From positions 16,254,739 through 16,318,738 of the forward strand of contig NC_071397.1 in the NCBI RefSeq assembly GCF_022682495.2: 64,000 nt of DNA. Direction: 5' to 3'. Positions 35,800 through 45,504 of this stretch are shown piece after piece; the first letter of the stretch is position 1, and the number at the start of each line of letters is the position of its first letter. The DNA is from Desmodus rotundus. Taxonomy: Eukaryota > Chordata > Mammalia > Chiroptera > Phyllostomidae. The notes beneath the pieces were generated by a model. The model worked only from the letters and a program-made list of their open reading frames with translations, ran no database searches and was not told the origin of the DNA. The position numbers were made by a program, and so were the translations under genes.

Positions 35800-35970
35800 G
35801 GAGCTGGAATCTAGAACCAGCTTTGCTGTTTACTAGTTGTGAACCTTTGGGCATGTGACTGAGCCTCAGTTTACTTGTCTGTAAAATGTAAATCATTACA
35901 CTGGGCCTACACTCCTCAAAGAACGGTTGGAGGAGTATATGAGAGAGCGAATGTGAAGACACTGTTTTCA
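35800..35970 (+). repeat. MIR-type SINE remnant
   Basis: 'ctggaatctagaaccagctttgctgtttactagttgtgaacctttgggcatgtgactgagcctcagtttacttgtctgtaaaatg' is a good MIR core match. Confidence 0.8.
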
Positions 35971-36069
35971 CCGAGGAGATCTCTACACTGGTAGCCCTTC
36001 CTGCCACACCTGCTCCATGACGTCTATCCTCGCCGCCTCCCTGCAATCATCTGGTCCAGGGAGAATGCG

Positions 36070-36235
36070 TTCTTTCTTTTCGGCACTCACTTTATCACAG
36101 ACATTATTCTGACATAGTGTCTACAACCCCTTGTAGCCCTAGTAATTTTGTTTGGTTTGCCTCCCTGACAAAGAATTTGAGCTCCTTGAGATCAAGGACC
36201 GTGCCAGAATCACAGAAGTATTCCCCGTTCATATT
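36070..36235 (+). repeat. LINE-2 3' fragment
   Basis: 'tgacaaagaatttgagctccttgagatcaaggaccgtgccag' matches the L2 'agactgtaagctccttgagggcagggaccgtg' phrase. Confidence 0.6.
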
Positions 36236-36239
36236 TGGT

Positions 36240-36670
36240 ACTGTGAAACTAAAGAACGGAAACCTCACGCACCAGCACTCAACATCAATTGACCACCCGA
36301 CAGGAAGAACTGTCAGTTGCAGACCCCGACAGGAGGAGACTTACCTTGCATTCCCAACAAGTAGTGTCTTTACTACCTCAGCAGGAAGCAGGAGGATTTT
36401 CTCCTTGCCCAGCCAGGAGAACCATCACAAACTCAGCCAAGGTGAAGCCTTCTGAACCCTTGCTTTTCTCCAGTGGACATTTGTTCAAAGTGCCCGCTCC
36501 CAACTCCCTCCTTTTCCCTGTACTCCTCCTCCCCTTTGTTTGCGGGACTTGCCTGTCTATACTTTTCACTATAGCATGTTTATCCTGAATTGCAGTGCTG
36601 TGCTATTCCCAAATAAACTCACCTTTGCTGGTAAAATACCTGGCTGTTTTCTTTTTAATGTCAACCTGCA
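36240..36670 (+). mobile_element. Probable solo ERV LTR with poly(A) signal
   Basis: The end 'tgtgctattcccaaataaactcacctttgctggtaaaatacctggctgttttctttttaatgtcaacctgca' looks like an LTR R/U5 region with AATAAA at about 36613-36618. Upstream C-rich sequence has no repeat I know. The opposed frames at 36117-36588 are not gene-like. Family and 5' boundary are uncertain. Confidence 0.5.
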
Positions 36671-36869
36671 GAACAAGAACTCAATTATTGAGTTTTACAA
36701 GTAAATACAGAAAATGTCATAATATCTATGAAATAAAAATTTCAATTCCATGGAAATCCATCCTTTGCCATTATTCTTTGTAAGTTTAATATTCGTAGGG
36801 GACATGCTAATTACTCCCCATTGTTCTTTCTCCTCCTTCCCTTTAGTAATAAAAACCTTTGAGGTTTGG

Positions 36870-37250
36870 TCAGGCACATGGCCAGTCAGTCCACCACAGA
36901 CTACGGAGGTGTGACCGTAATGCTAAGATAGGGTCAATTATATGAGAGCAGGAGTGACATGTTCAAATTCCTTAACAGGAAGCAGCTTGCCCTTCACTTT
37001 CCACCTGGATATGATGATGATGAGCCAGCTTTGACCACATGAATGAGAGCTACATCCAGGCGCTGGAGCAACAAAGCAGAGTCCCTGGTTCTCTGAATGG
37101 CCTCATGGAACACAGCAACCTACTTCTTTGGTCTTCTTGCCTATATCTGGACTGTTATGGGAGAGAGAAATGAACTTTTATCTCATTGAAACACTGTGTT
37201 TTGTGGTCTCTTTATTATTGCAGCTTAAATTATTCTGTCATAAATCTTAG
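36870..37250 (+). mobile_element. Probable MaLR/ERVL-type LTR
   Basis: 'gagcaggagtgacatgttcaaattcc', 'tggactgttatgggagagagaaatgaacttttatctcattgaaacactgtgttttgtggtctctttattattgcagctta' matches the 3' end of old ERVL/MaLR LTRs ('aataaacttttatc...gcagcttaacc'). Confidence 0.6.
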
Positions 37251-37339
37251 ATTGTATAAGATCCATTTGTACATTCTACCCAGTTTTACACACTGGCAGT
37301 CTGTTCGTTTGCTGTATTGCTACCATCAGTTTTTCCTCC

Positions 37340-38560
37340 CTGTGTCTTAGGCGCCCTTTGTCTCAGTCACCCCCTTAGTCTTGTCAACACTGGAACTGCA
37401 TTGGCTCCAAACTGCATTGTCTTCGGGATCCTATTCTAGAACTACAGCAATTCTTTGTGCCTCAATATCAAATCCATTGACATTTTTGTTTTCTCCCTAT
37501 AAATGTGTTTCTGATTCTCACTTACTTCCTGACCTCTCAGTAAGATGCCATGTGCACCTTTAAACTCACTCCCTTTATAAGTACTTTTGCCTGGCAAAGC
37601 CGAAATCCCGATGAGACCCAAGCCTCTACCTTCTGTACTTCTGCAGCTGAACACTGGGTGGAGAAAAGCACAAAGCTACAAAACCGAGCTTATGCTTCCC
37701 ATACCGTTATTTCTCTCTTCAATTCTCCTGAATGCTGTGCCATGATTCCTAGATGAAAACTTTTCTTCCAAGTTTATTTCTTTAAACAAAAAGAAGTCAA
37801 CAGTTTCCACACCTTTCCACTTTTGAAAATATCCATCTGCCCGTGTTTGTACCCAAATGCTGGGTCTTCATTACTCTGAATAAGGTGTGTCTGCATCCAA
37901 GAAAGGCTAACACCCTTCCTGTGCTTAGGGCCCTACCCCATTTGCATTTTTAATGCTTTCCTTCTAACAACCATCATCAATTTCTCCCTTTCTACCATAC
38001 CTTTTCCATCAACAAGTAGCTTGTTATTTTACCTTGAATTTTAAAAAAAATCTCCACCTATATCTCCCCGCAACTGTCTCTCATTTCTTTCCTTCTCATT
38101 CATTACAAAACTATGGAAACAAATTGTCTGTAGTCACCCGACACACTACACTTCCTTATTTCATTTTTTTTTTTTCAAACTCTTCAAAGAGGTGGCTTTA
38201 TTTACATCTCCATCGAGGCTGGGCTAACCATAGTCACCCATGGCATCCATGTTGCCAAATCCAATAGCCTCTTCTCTTTTTATTGTACTCCCCCTCAAAG
38301 GCTTTCTAATCAGTTAACATCCCACCATTCCGATGCCCTTTATTTTCTTTGATTCTGTGGTACAACACTTTCCTGGTTTTGCTCCTACCTCACCAACTAT
38401 TCCTTTTCCAACTTCCTTGCTGCTTTCTCCTCCTATACTCACCTAAATACTAGAGCTGTAACCAGGGTCTTCATTTTTTCCAAGTTCTTCAGGAATTTTG
38501 TCTTTTCTTTCACTGCTCTATTCTCAATGCTTAAAACAGTACTTGTCACATAGTAAGTAC
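37340..38560 (+). repeat. LINE-2 ORF2 and 3' remnants
   Basis: 38200-38420 has the L2 reverse-transcriptase phrase order: 'catgttgccaaatccaatagcc', 'gattctgtggtacaacactttcctggttttgctcctacctcaccaactattcc'. Upstream 37600-37900 ('tctgcagctgaacactgggtggagaaaagcacaaagct') is consistent with earlier L2 ORF2 sequence. All frames are broken. Confidence 0.65.
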
Positions 38561-40357
38561 AAATGTTTGTAAAATGGATATATATATAATCTGGCTTCTT
38601 AGAAAAAGTGACTGTGAGTAATGACCCTCTCTCCTGCTCTATACATTTTCTTTTGAAATTTCTCTGGACTTTTTTCTGCTCCTGAATTTCTTCCATGTTG
38701 GAATCTAATAATTGCTCCCTGGATTGGATGACTCAGCAATTGTCTTTATATGGGCTTATGTGATTGTACGTAGAATAAAATAAACAATGAAACAACAGGC
38801 TTATACATACATAGACCAAGACAACGGAGTGTTAAAGAATGACTATATGAATTTGATTCAACTAGGCAGCTAATATAGATGACTCAGTTTTTAACTCCTT
38901 TCCCTCAGCACAGCTTTTATTTATTCATTTGCCTGTTTTGTTTATTTTTTGGTAACTTGAACTATACAAGCAACAATTCTAATTATAAGGCCCCCTGAAA
39001 GAACTGTATAACTTTCATTTTGCTCTATTGTACTCCACCTTCCCCATCTTTACGAAATGGGGAAAGCACTTTATTTACAGAGTGCTTTGAGGTCAGGTAT
39101 GAAAGATCTGGTAAGTCCATGGCATTATAAGTACAATGTGTTCAAAGTGGCCTAAGCTGTTTGCACAGGAAAATAACACATTCTAATCCATTTAAGGGTC
39201 TTTGTAAAGAGTCAGGTCTCCATTGCTTAATCCACCTCATTATGCCTAGGTAGTGAAGCATAGAAGGTTTTGGGTACCTACAATTACCAGCTGACAAGGT
39301 ACACTGACTACAAAGGACAGGTTAGGCAATGATACTCTAAAGAAAGCACTTCCAGCCTCTGATCACATGACACAGAGGGTTGGGTTGGGCTCTTGCTGAA
39401 GGAGCGCATCTTCCTGTGCAGTCTGGTCTGAATTTGCCTAAACTGTCCCTTAGACCAAGGTACCAAGTAAGGGTTGGCATCACCATCCTCACTAAGTGTG
39501 AAGCATCATTGATGTGGCCCCAAATTCAGACCATAAAATTTGTATTCCCAGATTTGATTACCCTCTTTGTGAGCTAGTTTTTCTCAGATTTGTAGCCCCA
39601 AATATTGTATGTCTGGTGTCTAGCACTCACATGTTCTAACTAATTAAAAAAGGAAGCACCACTGATGATACCGATGCCCTGCCACAAGAGCTGTGTTGTG
39701 TAGTGTCTGATGACTGAGCAAGGATGGTGACCAGACTCTGTGGTGGCAGTCCTACCCTGATGCGTCTGGAGTACGGACAAGGCGATGAGACAAACTCAGC
39801 TCTGCATTCCACCCATTTGCTGGACCTTCCATTTGCATATCTATTCTATAATCCTCCTTTATCAATGCCAAACCAGGTCAATATTCCTTATGAGAAGGAA
39901 GACACTTCAGGAGTGACTACTCTAATATAGGCCAATGATATTATCTCCTTGTAAATAAATCTATCAGGAACCATATGAGATTATTTACTGGTCCTCATGA
40001 CCTTTTCCTTTGTGTTTTACTTTTGTGAAATAATTTGTTACCATTCAGTCTGCATGAGGTCAGTATAGAGCACTGTGGGATTTTTTTTTAAAGAAATATT
40101 CAAAGGTATTCATTACAACTCCCTTTGTTCATCACCAAGTATGACCATCCAGTATTTGTTAGCTGGCTGTTATCTCTCATGTATTAATAAAGTGTACTCA
40201 ATATTTATCTTTCAGACTTTACTAAAGTTAGGATTGAATTGCCCCTCGTCTTTGTGTTTGAAGAAATAATGAGTGAATTATGGATTGTAATATTTTGCAA
40301 ATAAAACTTTATTTGATCTTATGAATTGTTTCATTTGTTTGGCATCTTTTATAACTT
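38561..40357. other. Unique intergenic sequence
   Basis: No gene recognised over 1.8 kb. Short frames (39380-39577, 39724-39930) have no domain signature. Confidence 0.45.
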
Positions 40358-40375
40358 AACATTCTTGATTCTGAA

Positions 40376-41246
40376 ACAACCCAATTAAAAAATGGGCAAA
40401 GGACTTGAACAGACACTTCTCCAAGGAAGACATACAGAGGGCCCAGAGACATATGAAAAGATGCTCAGCATCACTAGCCATCAGAGAGATGCAAATTAAA
40501 ACCACAGTGAGGTACCATCTCACACCAGTCAGAGTGGCCAACATAAACAAATCCACAAACAAATGTTGGAGAGGATGCGGAGAAAAGGGAACCCTAGTGC
40601 ACTGTTGGTGGGAATGCAGACTGGTGAGGCCACTGTGGAAAACAGTATGGAATTTCCTCAGAAAACTAAAAATGGAACTGCCCTTTGACCCAGCAATCCA
40701 CTGCTGGGATTATACCCTAAGAACCCTGAAACACCAATCCAAAAGAACCTGTGCACCCCAATGTTCATAGCAGCACAATTTACAATAGCCAAGTACTGGA
40801 AGCAACCGAAGTGCCCATCAGCAAACGAGTGGATCCAAAAACTATGGTATATTTACACAATGGAATTCTATGCAGCAGAGAGAAAGAAGGAGCTTATACC
40901 CTTTGCAACAGCATGGACGGAACTGGAGAGCATTATGTTAAGTGAAATAAGCCAGACGTGAGGGACAAATACCATATGATCTCACCTTTAACTGGAACAT
41001 AATAAATAGAAAAAGAAAAGCAAACAAAATATAACCAGAGACATTGAAGTTAAGAACAATCTAGCAATGGACAGGGGGGAGGGAGGAGGGGACAGTGAGG
41101 AGAGGGGATTACAGGAACTACTATAAAGGACACATGGACAAAATCGTGGGGGAGGGAGGAGGGTTTGGCTGGGGTGGGGTGGAGGGATGGGGAGAAAAGC
41201 CACACAACTGTAATTGAATAACAATAAAAAATTAAAATTAAAAAAA
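40376..41246 (+). mobile_element. 5'-truncated LINE-1 with perfect 18-bp target-site duplication
   Basis: The insert starts inside ORF2 and keeps its C-terminal region: [19 protein letters not shown] (from about 40405), [12 protein letters not shown] and [18 protein letters not shown], a cysteine motif of L1 ORF2. A single missing C near 40698 ('aatccactgctggg' where 'aatcccactgctggg' is usual) shifts the frame; it continues as [19 protein letters not shown] (40761) and ends at TGA 40959-40961. A G-rich 3'UTR and A-rich tail follow. AACATTCTTGATTCTGAA flanks it at 40358-40375 and 41247-41264. Such an intact duplication and low decay point to a recent insertion. It cannot make functional ORF2 protein. 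Confidence 0.97.
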
Positions 41247-41264
41247 AACATTCTTGATTCTGAA

Positions 41265-42295
41265 GTTTGAATTTTCTCCATGTTTTCCAGCTTTTAAGTG
41301 TTTTTCTATCAAACTGACTACATTAATAAGATTGTAGACAAATGAGTCTTTAATTATAAGTGGTTGCCTATTGATTACTGGGACAGAGATTGCCACTTCT
41401 TGGGAGAACAATATTTAGTCTGAGTTACTCTTTGATGTATTTGAATGCAATGCACTGTAACACAATTCAGGTGTTATTAAACCAAACTAACTCCTTTCCT
41501 CCCCATACCTGCATATACTCACACATGTAATAGGAATGCTATTAATGATTTTGAGGCTGCAAAAACTTTAGTTTTGTCACCTAAGATGTTCAGGTCCTCA
41601 GGGTGGGGATGGGGTGTTCCAGGTGAGAGTGTGAGGGACAAAGGCATTTATTTATTTATTTACTCATTACTTTTTATTTTAGAAATCCTTTCAGCAAAGG
41701 CTCCATACTGGTAAAGCTGGATTGAAGGTTTTTCTGGCCTTTGGAGCCTTCCAGGATCTGGCAACCCACCAAGAGGGATTTTTCCAACTATCTGAACTTC
41801 CCAGTCCAGGTCTTGGGCATCCCATCTTGTATAAGGTAAGAATACTCCTATGTTTAGAACTGTAAATGAGTGGCGAAATTGGGTATATGCTATTTCCCCC
41901 CTCAGGGGTGTCTGTGCAGCCCAGGATGGCTCTGAATGTGGCCCAACACAAAGTCGTAAATTTACTTAAAACATTATGAGACTTTTCTGTGATTACATGT
42001 GGCAGTGTATTTAATGTGTGGCCCAAGACAACTCTTCTTATTCCAGTGTAGCACACAGACGCCTAAAGTTTAGATACACCTGCTTTAGAGGGCTCCTTCT
42101 TATTCCACCAAACTTCCCAGGGTTTCATGTACACCTGTGCTTTTTTGATGATTATCAGAAACCTCCCTAGAGAAGGAAGCCAGTCTGGACAGTAATACTG
42201 GCTCCAATTTTTTGTATTTCTTATTCCCATCAATCTATCTGCTTTGTGTCTCACACATTACCATCAGCTAAATTCATAATCACACCCACAGTGAC
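41265..42295. other. Unique intergenic sequence
   Basis: No gene recognised. A (TTTA)-rich stretch lies at 41647-41662. The minus-strand frame at 41691-42056 (121 codons) has no recognisable domain; 'gtgtgg' MIR-like 'ggtttagatacacctgctttagagg' text is too weak to call. Confidence 0.4.
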
Positions 42296-42439
42296 ATGAA
42301 GAAGTTCTCCACTCTGCTGCTCCTTCTCCTCTTCCTGGTAATGACTCTGTTAACAAGGACCGTCCGGGGCAACGGTAGAGGCCCTCGTAACATGGCGGCT
42401 GGTGAGAGAGAACTGTCGATCAGCTCAGCCTCATGGTAG
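42296..42439 (+). CDS. Candidate signal-peptide exon of a small secreted protein (unrecognised)
   Basis: An ATG frame of 47 codons, MKKFSTLLLLLLFLVMTLL then TRTVRGNGRGPRNMAAG, reads as a signal peptide: two lysines, a long leucine-rich core and a plausible cleavage after TVRG. The ATG has a purine (G) at -3. A good splice donor, CTG|GTGAGA, lies at 42401/42402, so the real exon may end at 42401 after about 35 codons; without splicing the frame stops at TAG 42437-42439. First exons of beta-defensin-like, WFDC-like and other small secreted peptides look like this, but I see no matching second exon and name no family. A diverged tandem copy lies at about 43070-43500 in which this frame is lost. 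It could be a pseudogene or chance inside an unknown repeat. Confidence 0.35.
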   Translation: MKKFSTLLLLLLFLVMTLLTRTVRGNGRGPRNMAAGERELSISSASW

Positions 42440-42609
42440 CTCTCACAACACCCCATGTGGGTTGGAACACCACGGTTTAGTAGTCGGCCCGGGAAAAGGC
42501 ACCGTTCTGTCCTGAGTGAGTGCCGTTAGGTACAGAAAGTGCTCACAGAGGATACAGGTGAGGTATCGGTAGAGCATGCCCTTCCTCCTAGATCATGGTC
42601 ATTGTTTTT

Positions 42610-42811
42610 CTTTGTGTGTGTGTGTGTGTGTGTGTGTGTAATTTTTATTTTTTTACTACAGTTGACTTTCTATATTATTTTGTAGTGGTTTCCACCTGGC
42701 GCCATACATAGTGATCACAATATTATTGACTGTGTTCCCTGTACTACACGTTACATCCTCATGACTATTTTGTAACTACCAATTTGTACTACTTAATTCC
42801 TTCTTATGTTA
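42610..42811 (-). mobile_element. LINE-1 3'UTR fragment, antisense, with 9-bp duplication
   Basis: 'aatttttatttttttactacagttgactttctatattattttgtagtggtttccacctggcgccatacatagtgatcac' is antisense old L1 3'UTR. Its left tail has expanded into a (TG)n at 42613-42639. ATTGTTTTT occurs at 42601-42609 and 42812-42820. Copy B of the surrounding duplication has no such insert at the matching place. Confidence 0.75.
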
Positions 42812-43069
42812 ATTGTTTTTAGCTAAGGTTAATTGGGCTGGAATTGTCACTGCCCTCAAAATAAAAGACAAAATGACACAGTAATAAGGTGAGGTTTGGC
42901 AAGAATTTAGAAGGATTGATTGTGCTAGGGTCCTTGTTAGGAATTTAATCAGAACAAGTTATTGTGGGAGTGCCACTTGTTGCCAAATGTATACTTTCTT
43001 ATTGTGATCGCAGCCTTTATCGTGTATTTAATTATATCTTAGCATGAGTTACTGTATGCATATAAAGAG

Positions 43070-43500
43070 ATGGATGAAGGCTACATACTGGTGTTCTGCT
43101 CCCTGGTAATGTACATTGTTATAAGGACTTTCTGGAGACAACTGCAATAAATGCATCTCATGGTAAAAGAAGAGAAGAGCCTTAACCTTACACTACCTCT
43201 CATGCCACTCCATGTAAGACTGGGGCACTTGAGTTTGGCGGGGGCCTGGGAAAAGTCAGTTCTCTGCCCTGGACCAGTGCCATTTGCAGCAGGCAGTACT
43301 TACAGAGACACAGATGGGGCAGCCACATTCTTGTAGATTATAGTAATTGTGCACAGCAAGTGTTAACCAGCTCAGAGTTGTCGCTGTGCTCTAACACTAA
43401 TCAGTAAGACACGGAGGTTTTGCAACAGTTTGGAGTCAGGTGGGTAACGGTTATTGACAGCGACCTGGGCAGTGCAAGTCAGGAGGGGAAAACACAGCTG
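43070..43500. repeat. Tandem duplicated unit, copy B (no insertion)
   Basis: Aligns with copy A over three blocks (see copy A). The signal-peptide frame of copy A is not kept: the leucine-rich stretch is replaced and the matching region carries stops. The matching point of the L1 insertion ('tagtaattgtgcacagc', 43341-43357) is uninterrupted. Confidence 0.6.
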
Positions 43501-43960
43501 AGCGAGGGTCTTGAGTTTAGGTCCGGCGGAATAGTCATGGAAGGACTATAAGATGACTCACTGTTCAGAACATGCGACAGGGAGGTCGGTGAGTCTGTTG
43601 AGTCAGCTCCGTCCTACTGTACAGGCACAACACTTTGCGATGGCCAGAGCTTACTTCTTGGCGCACAGTCACCGTGCTGATGATCAGCTGGGTGGTAACT
43701 GCACTGCCCTTGGTCAGTCTGAAACCTACTCTCGGAGAAGCTGATGTACATACAAAAAAAAAAAAAAATCCATCAACTTAATGGACAACACCAATGAGCT
43801 TCTTTTATGGATTAGAATTTTTACCGTGGGGAGGCAGTAGTGGTGAACTGACAACTGAATGAGCAAATAAATGACATGAAATTCTTACTAATAAAGTTTT
43901 CCTGTTATATCTATGATGTGGAATGGTTTTGCTATATTAAGCTATTAGAGTTCCCTTGCA
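43501..43960. other. Unassigned sequence ending in a poly(A) run
   Basis: No gene recognised. A run of 15 A (43754-43768) follows 'gaagctgatgtacatac'. This could be the tail of a retrotransposed sequence covering copy B, or a plain A-run. Confidence 0.4.
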
Positions 43961-44020
43961 AACTTAATTTTATTAAGTTTGTTAATTTTATTGAAATGAC
44001 AATATTATTGTCATTTCAAT
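43959..44020. other. Two adjacent perfect hairpins
   Basis: CAAACTTAAT (43959-43968) pairs with ATTAAGTTTG (43972-43981) across a 3-nt loop. ATTGAAATGACAAT (43990-44003) pairs with ATTGTCATTTCAAT (44007-44020), also across 3 nt. The stems are perfect at 10 and 14 bp, 8 nt apart. Confidence 0.9.
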
Positions 44021-44029
44021 TTATAGTGC

Positions 44030-45160
44030 ATTAGCGTAAGTGATTATATTGTAAAAGAGAGACATACTTTTTTTAGCTATTGTCCCGCACTTAATTATCC
44101 TTTAATTAGGCTGGAAACTACTGTAATATTATTAGTACAATTAAGAAGAAATTAAATAAATCTACATTTAAGCACACAAAATATGTGTACTTTTGAATGG
44201 GGTTTTTATGTGGCCTTTTCAGGGCAACACCTAAGCTTATTTATAAAAATATTAGAAGTAGTTCTTATTTATATGTCCTTACCACTCACATTGCCTTTGT
44301 CCTGGTGTTTTTCCCACCACGATTGGATGTATCATCCTCACAGCATTTTTACAGGGGAGGGCAAAGCCCGTGGCCCTCGTTTGATCTGAATTGTATGTCT
44401 CAACTAAAAACTAAATAAACAAAAGAAAGATGCGATCGCTCCACCAGGCTTTTAATACCATTAGAAAGATTATATTCCTGCATTAAGGAAATCTGAAACA
44501 CACACAAGTGAATGTTCAGGAAGACGGAAGTGGAACATCGAGCTCAGTAGTTGAAAGCCACTCACCATGCGAGGTTCATGAAAATGAAAAAATGTTAAGA
44601 TTGCCTCACTCCTGTTCGAACGTTTCCATAGTAAAACTGAAAGTATCTCCAAAACTTTCTACTGTTTTCGTATTAAAACTTGAGTGATCACTTCAAATTG
44701 TAAAAAAATTACGCCCACTTTGATTAATGTCCCCTGTCCAAGAGAAATTACTTATTTTGTTTGAAAATTGTTTCAAACCCTTTATATCTTTATGTTTTTT
44801 TAAATCTTTAAGAGCTCATCACTGTCTATAAATTGAAAAAGGGGGAATCTATGGAAAAACGAAGGAGTGGGGCTTATACTGTTTATGTACTATTTTTACC
44901 CACTTACAGTATTAGGAAGAATGTGTTCTAGATGGTAAGTTAGAAACATTTTAGGAAGGCTTATTTAAGTTAAAAAATAAACTATTATGTCTTTTTCTTA
45001 GCAATTTGAAAAGTACCTGGAAATACACGTATTTCTGGTGGTTAATGTGTACATTGTAAGTCTACTATAAAAACAGTTTGACATTATCTAGAAATATCCA
45101 TATTACTATGACCCAGAAAAAATCCATTTCAAGATATATTTAACCTACGGCAATTTTTCT
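44030..45160. other. Unique AT-rich sequence
   Basis: No gene recognised. Two short plus-strand frames at 44183-44418 overlap and have no domain. Confidence 0.45.
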
Positions 45161-45164
45161 CAAG

Positions 45165-45310
45165 CTTTAATGTGCATTCAAATCACCTGGGGATATTATT
45201 AAAATTAAAATTCTGATTCCGTAGGTCTGGGGTGCAGTCTGACATTCCGAAGCTCTGCTTGACTCCTAGGTGATGCGTAGGAAGCTGGGCTGTGGACCAA
45301 CTTCAAACAG
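45165..45310 (+). mobile_element. MER5-type (hAT-Charlie) DNA transposon fragment 1
   Basis: 'ttaatgtgcattcaaatcacctggggatattattaaaattaaaattctgattccgtaggtctgggg' and 'gctctgcttgactcctaggtgatgc' match the MER5A pattern. Confidence 0.8.
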
Positions 45311-45324
45311 GCAGGACCGGCTCC

Positions 45325-45500
45325 ATGGTTCTCAAAGGTGTTTCCCAGACTGGTGGTATTGGCAGCATCTGGGGACTTATAAGAAATGGAAGTGCTGGGG
45401 ACTTACCGGAGGACTACTGAATCAGAAACTCTGAGGTGGGGGCCAGAAATTTGTGTTTTTACAAAGCTTCTCTGTGGTCCTGACATGTGTTAAAGTATAT
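45325..45500 (+). mobile_element. MER5-type (hAT-Charlie) DNA transposon fragment 2
   Basis: 'ggttctcaaaggtgtttcccagactggtggtattggcagcatctggggacttataagaaatg' and 'ctactgaatcagaaactctgaggtgggggccagaaatttgtg' match a MER5-like element directly next to fragment 1. Confidence 0.8.
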
Positions 45501-45504
45501 AAGG

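Larger units (their letters stand above)
42296..42970. repeat. Tandem duplicated unit, copy A (interrupted by an L1 fragment)
   Basis: Three separate stretches align in order with copy B. 'ctggtaatgactctgtta' (42335) pairs with 'ctggtaatgtacattgtta' (43103). 'cccgggaaaaggcac' (42488) pairs with 'gcctgggaaaagtca' (43244). 'aattgggctggaattgtcactg' (42831) pairs with 'aaccagctcagagttgtcgctg' (43364). The copy is split by an antisense L1 fragment and TG repeat at 42610-42811. Confidence 0.6.

Noticed and set aside
40405..40961. L1 ORF2 frames as a host gene
   Set aside because: 5'-truncated L1 with a frameshift and flanking target-site duplication.
43553..43744. Short frame before a 15-A run, possible retrogene
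   Set aside because: No match to any protein I recognise and no duplication seen around the A run.
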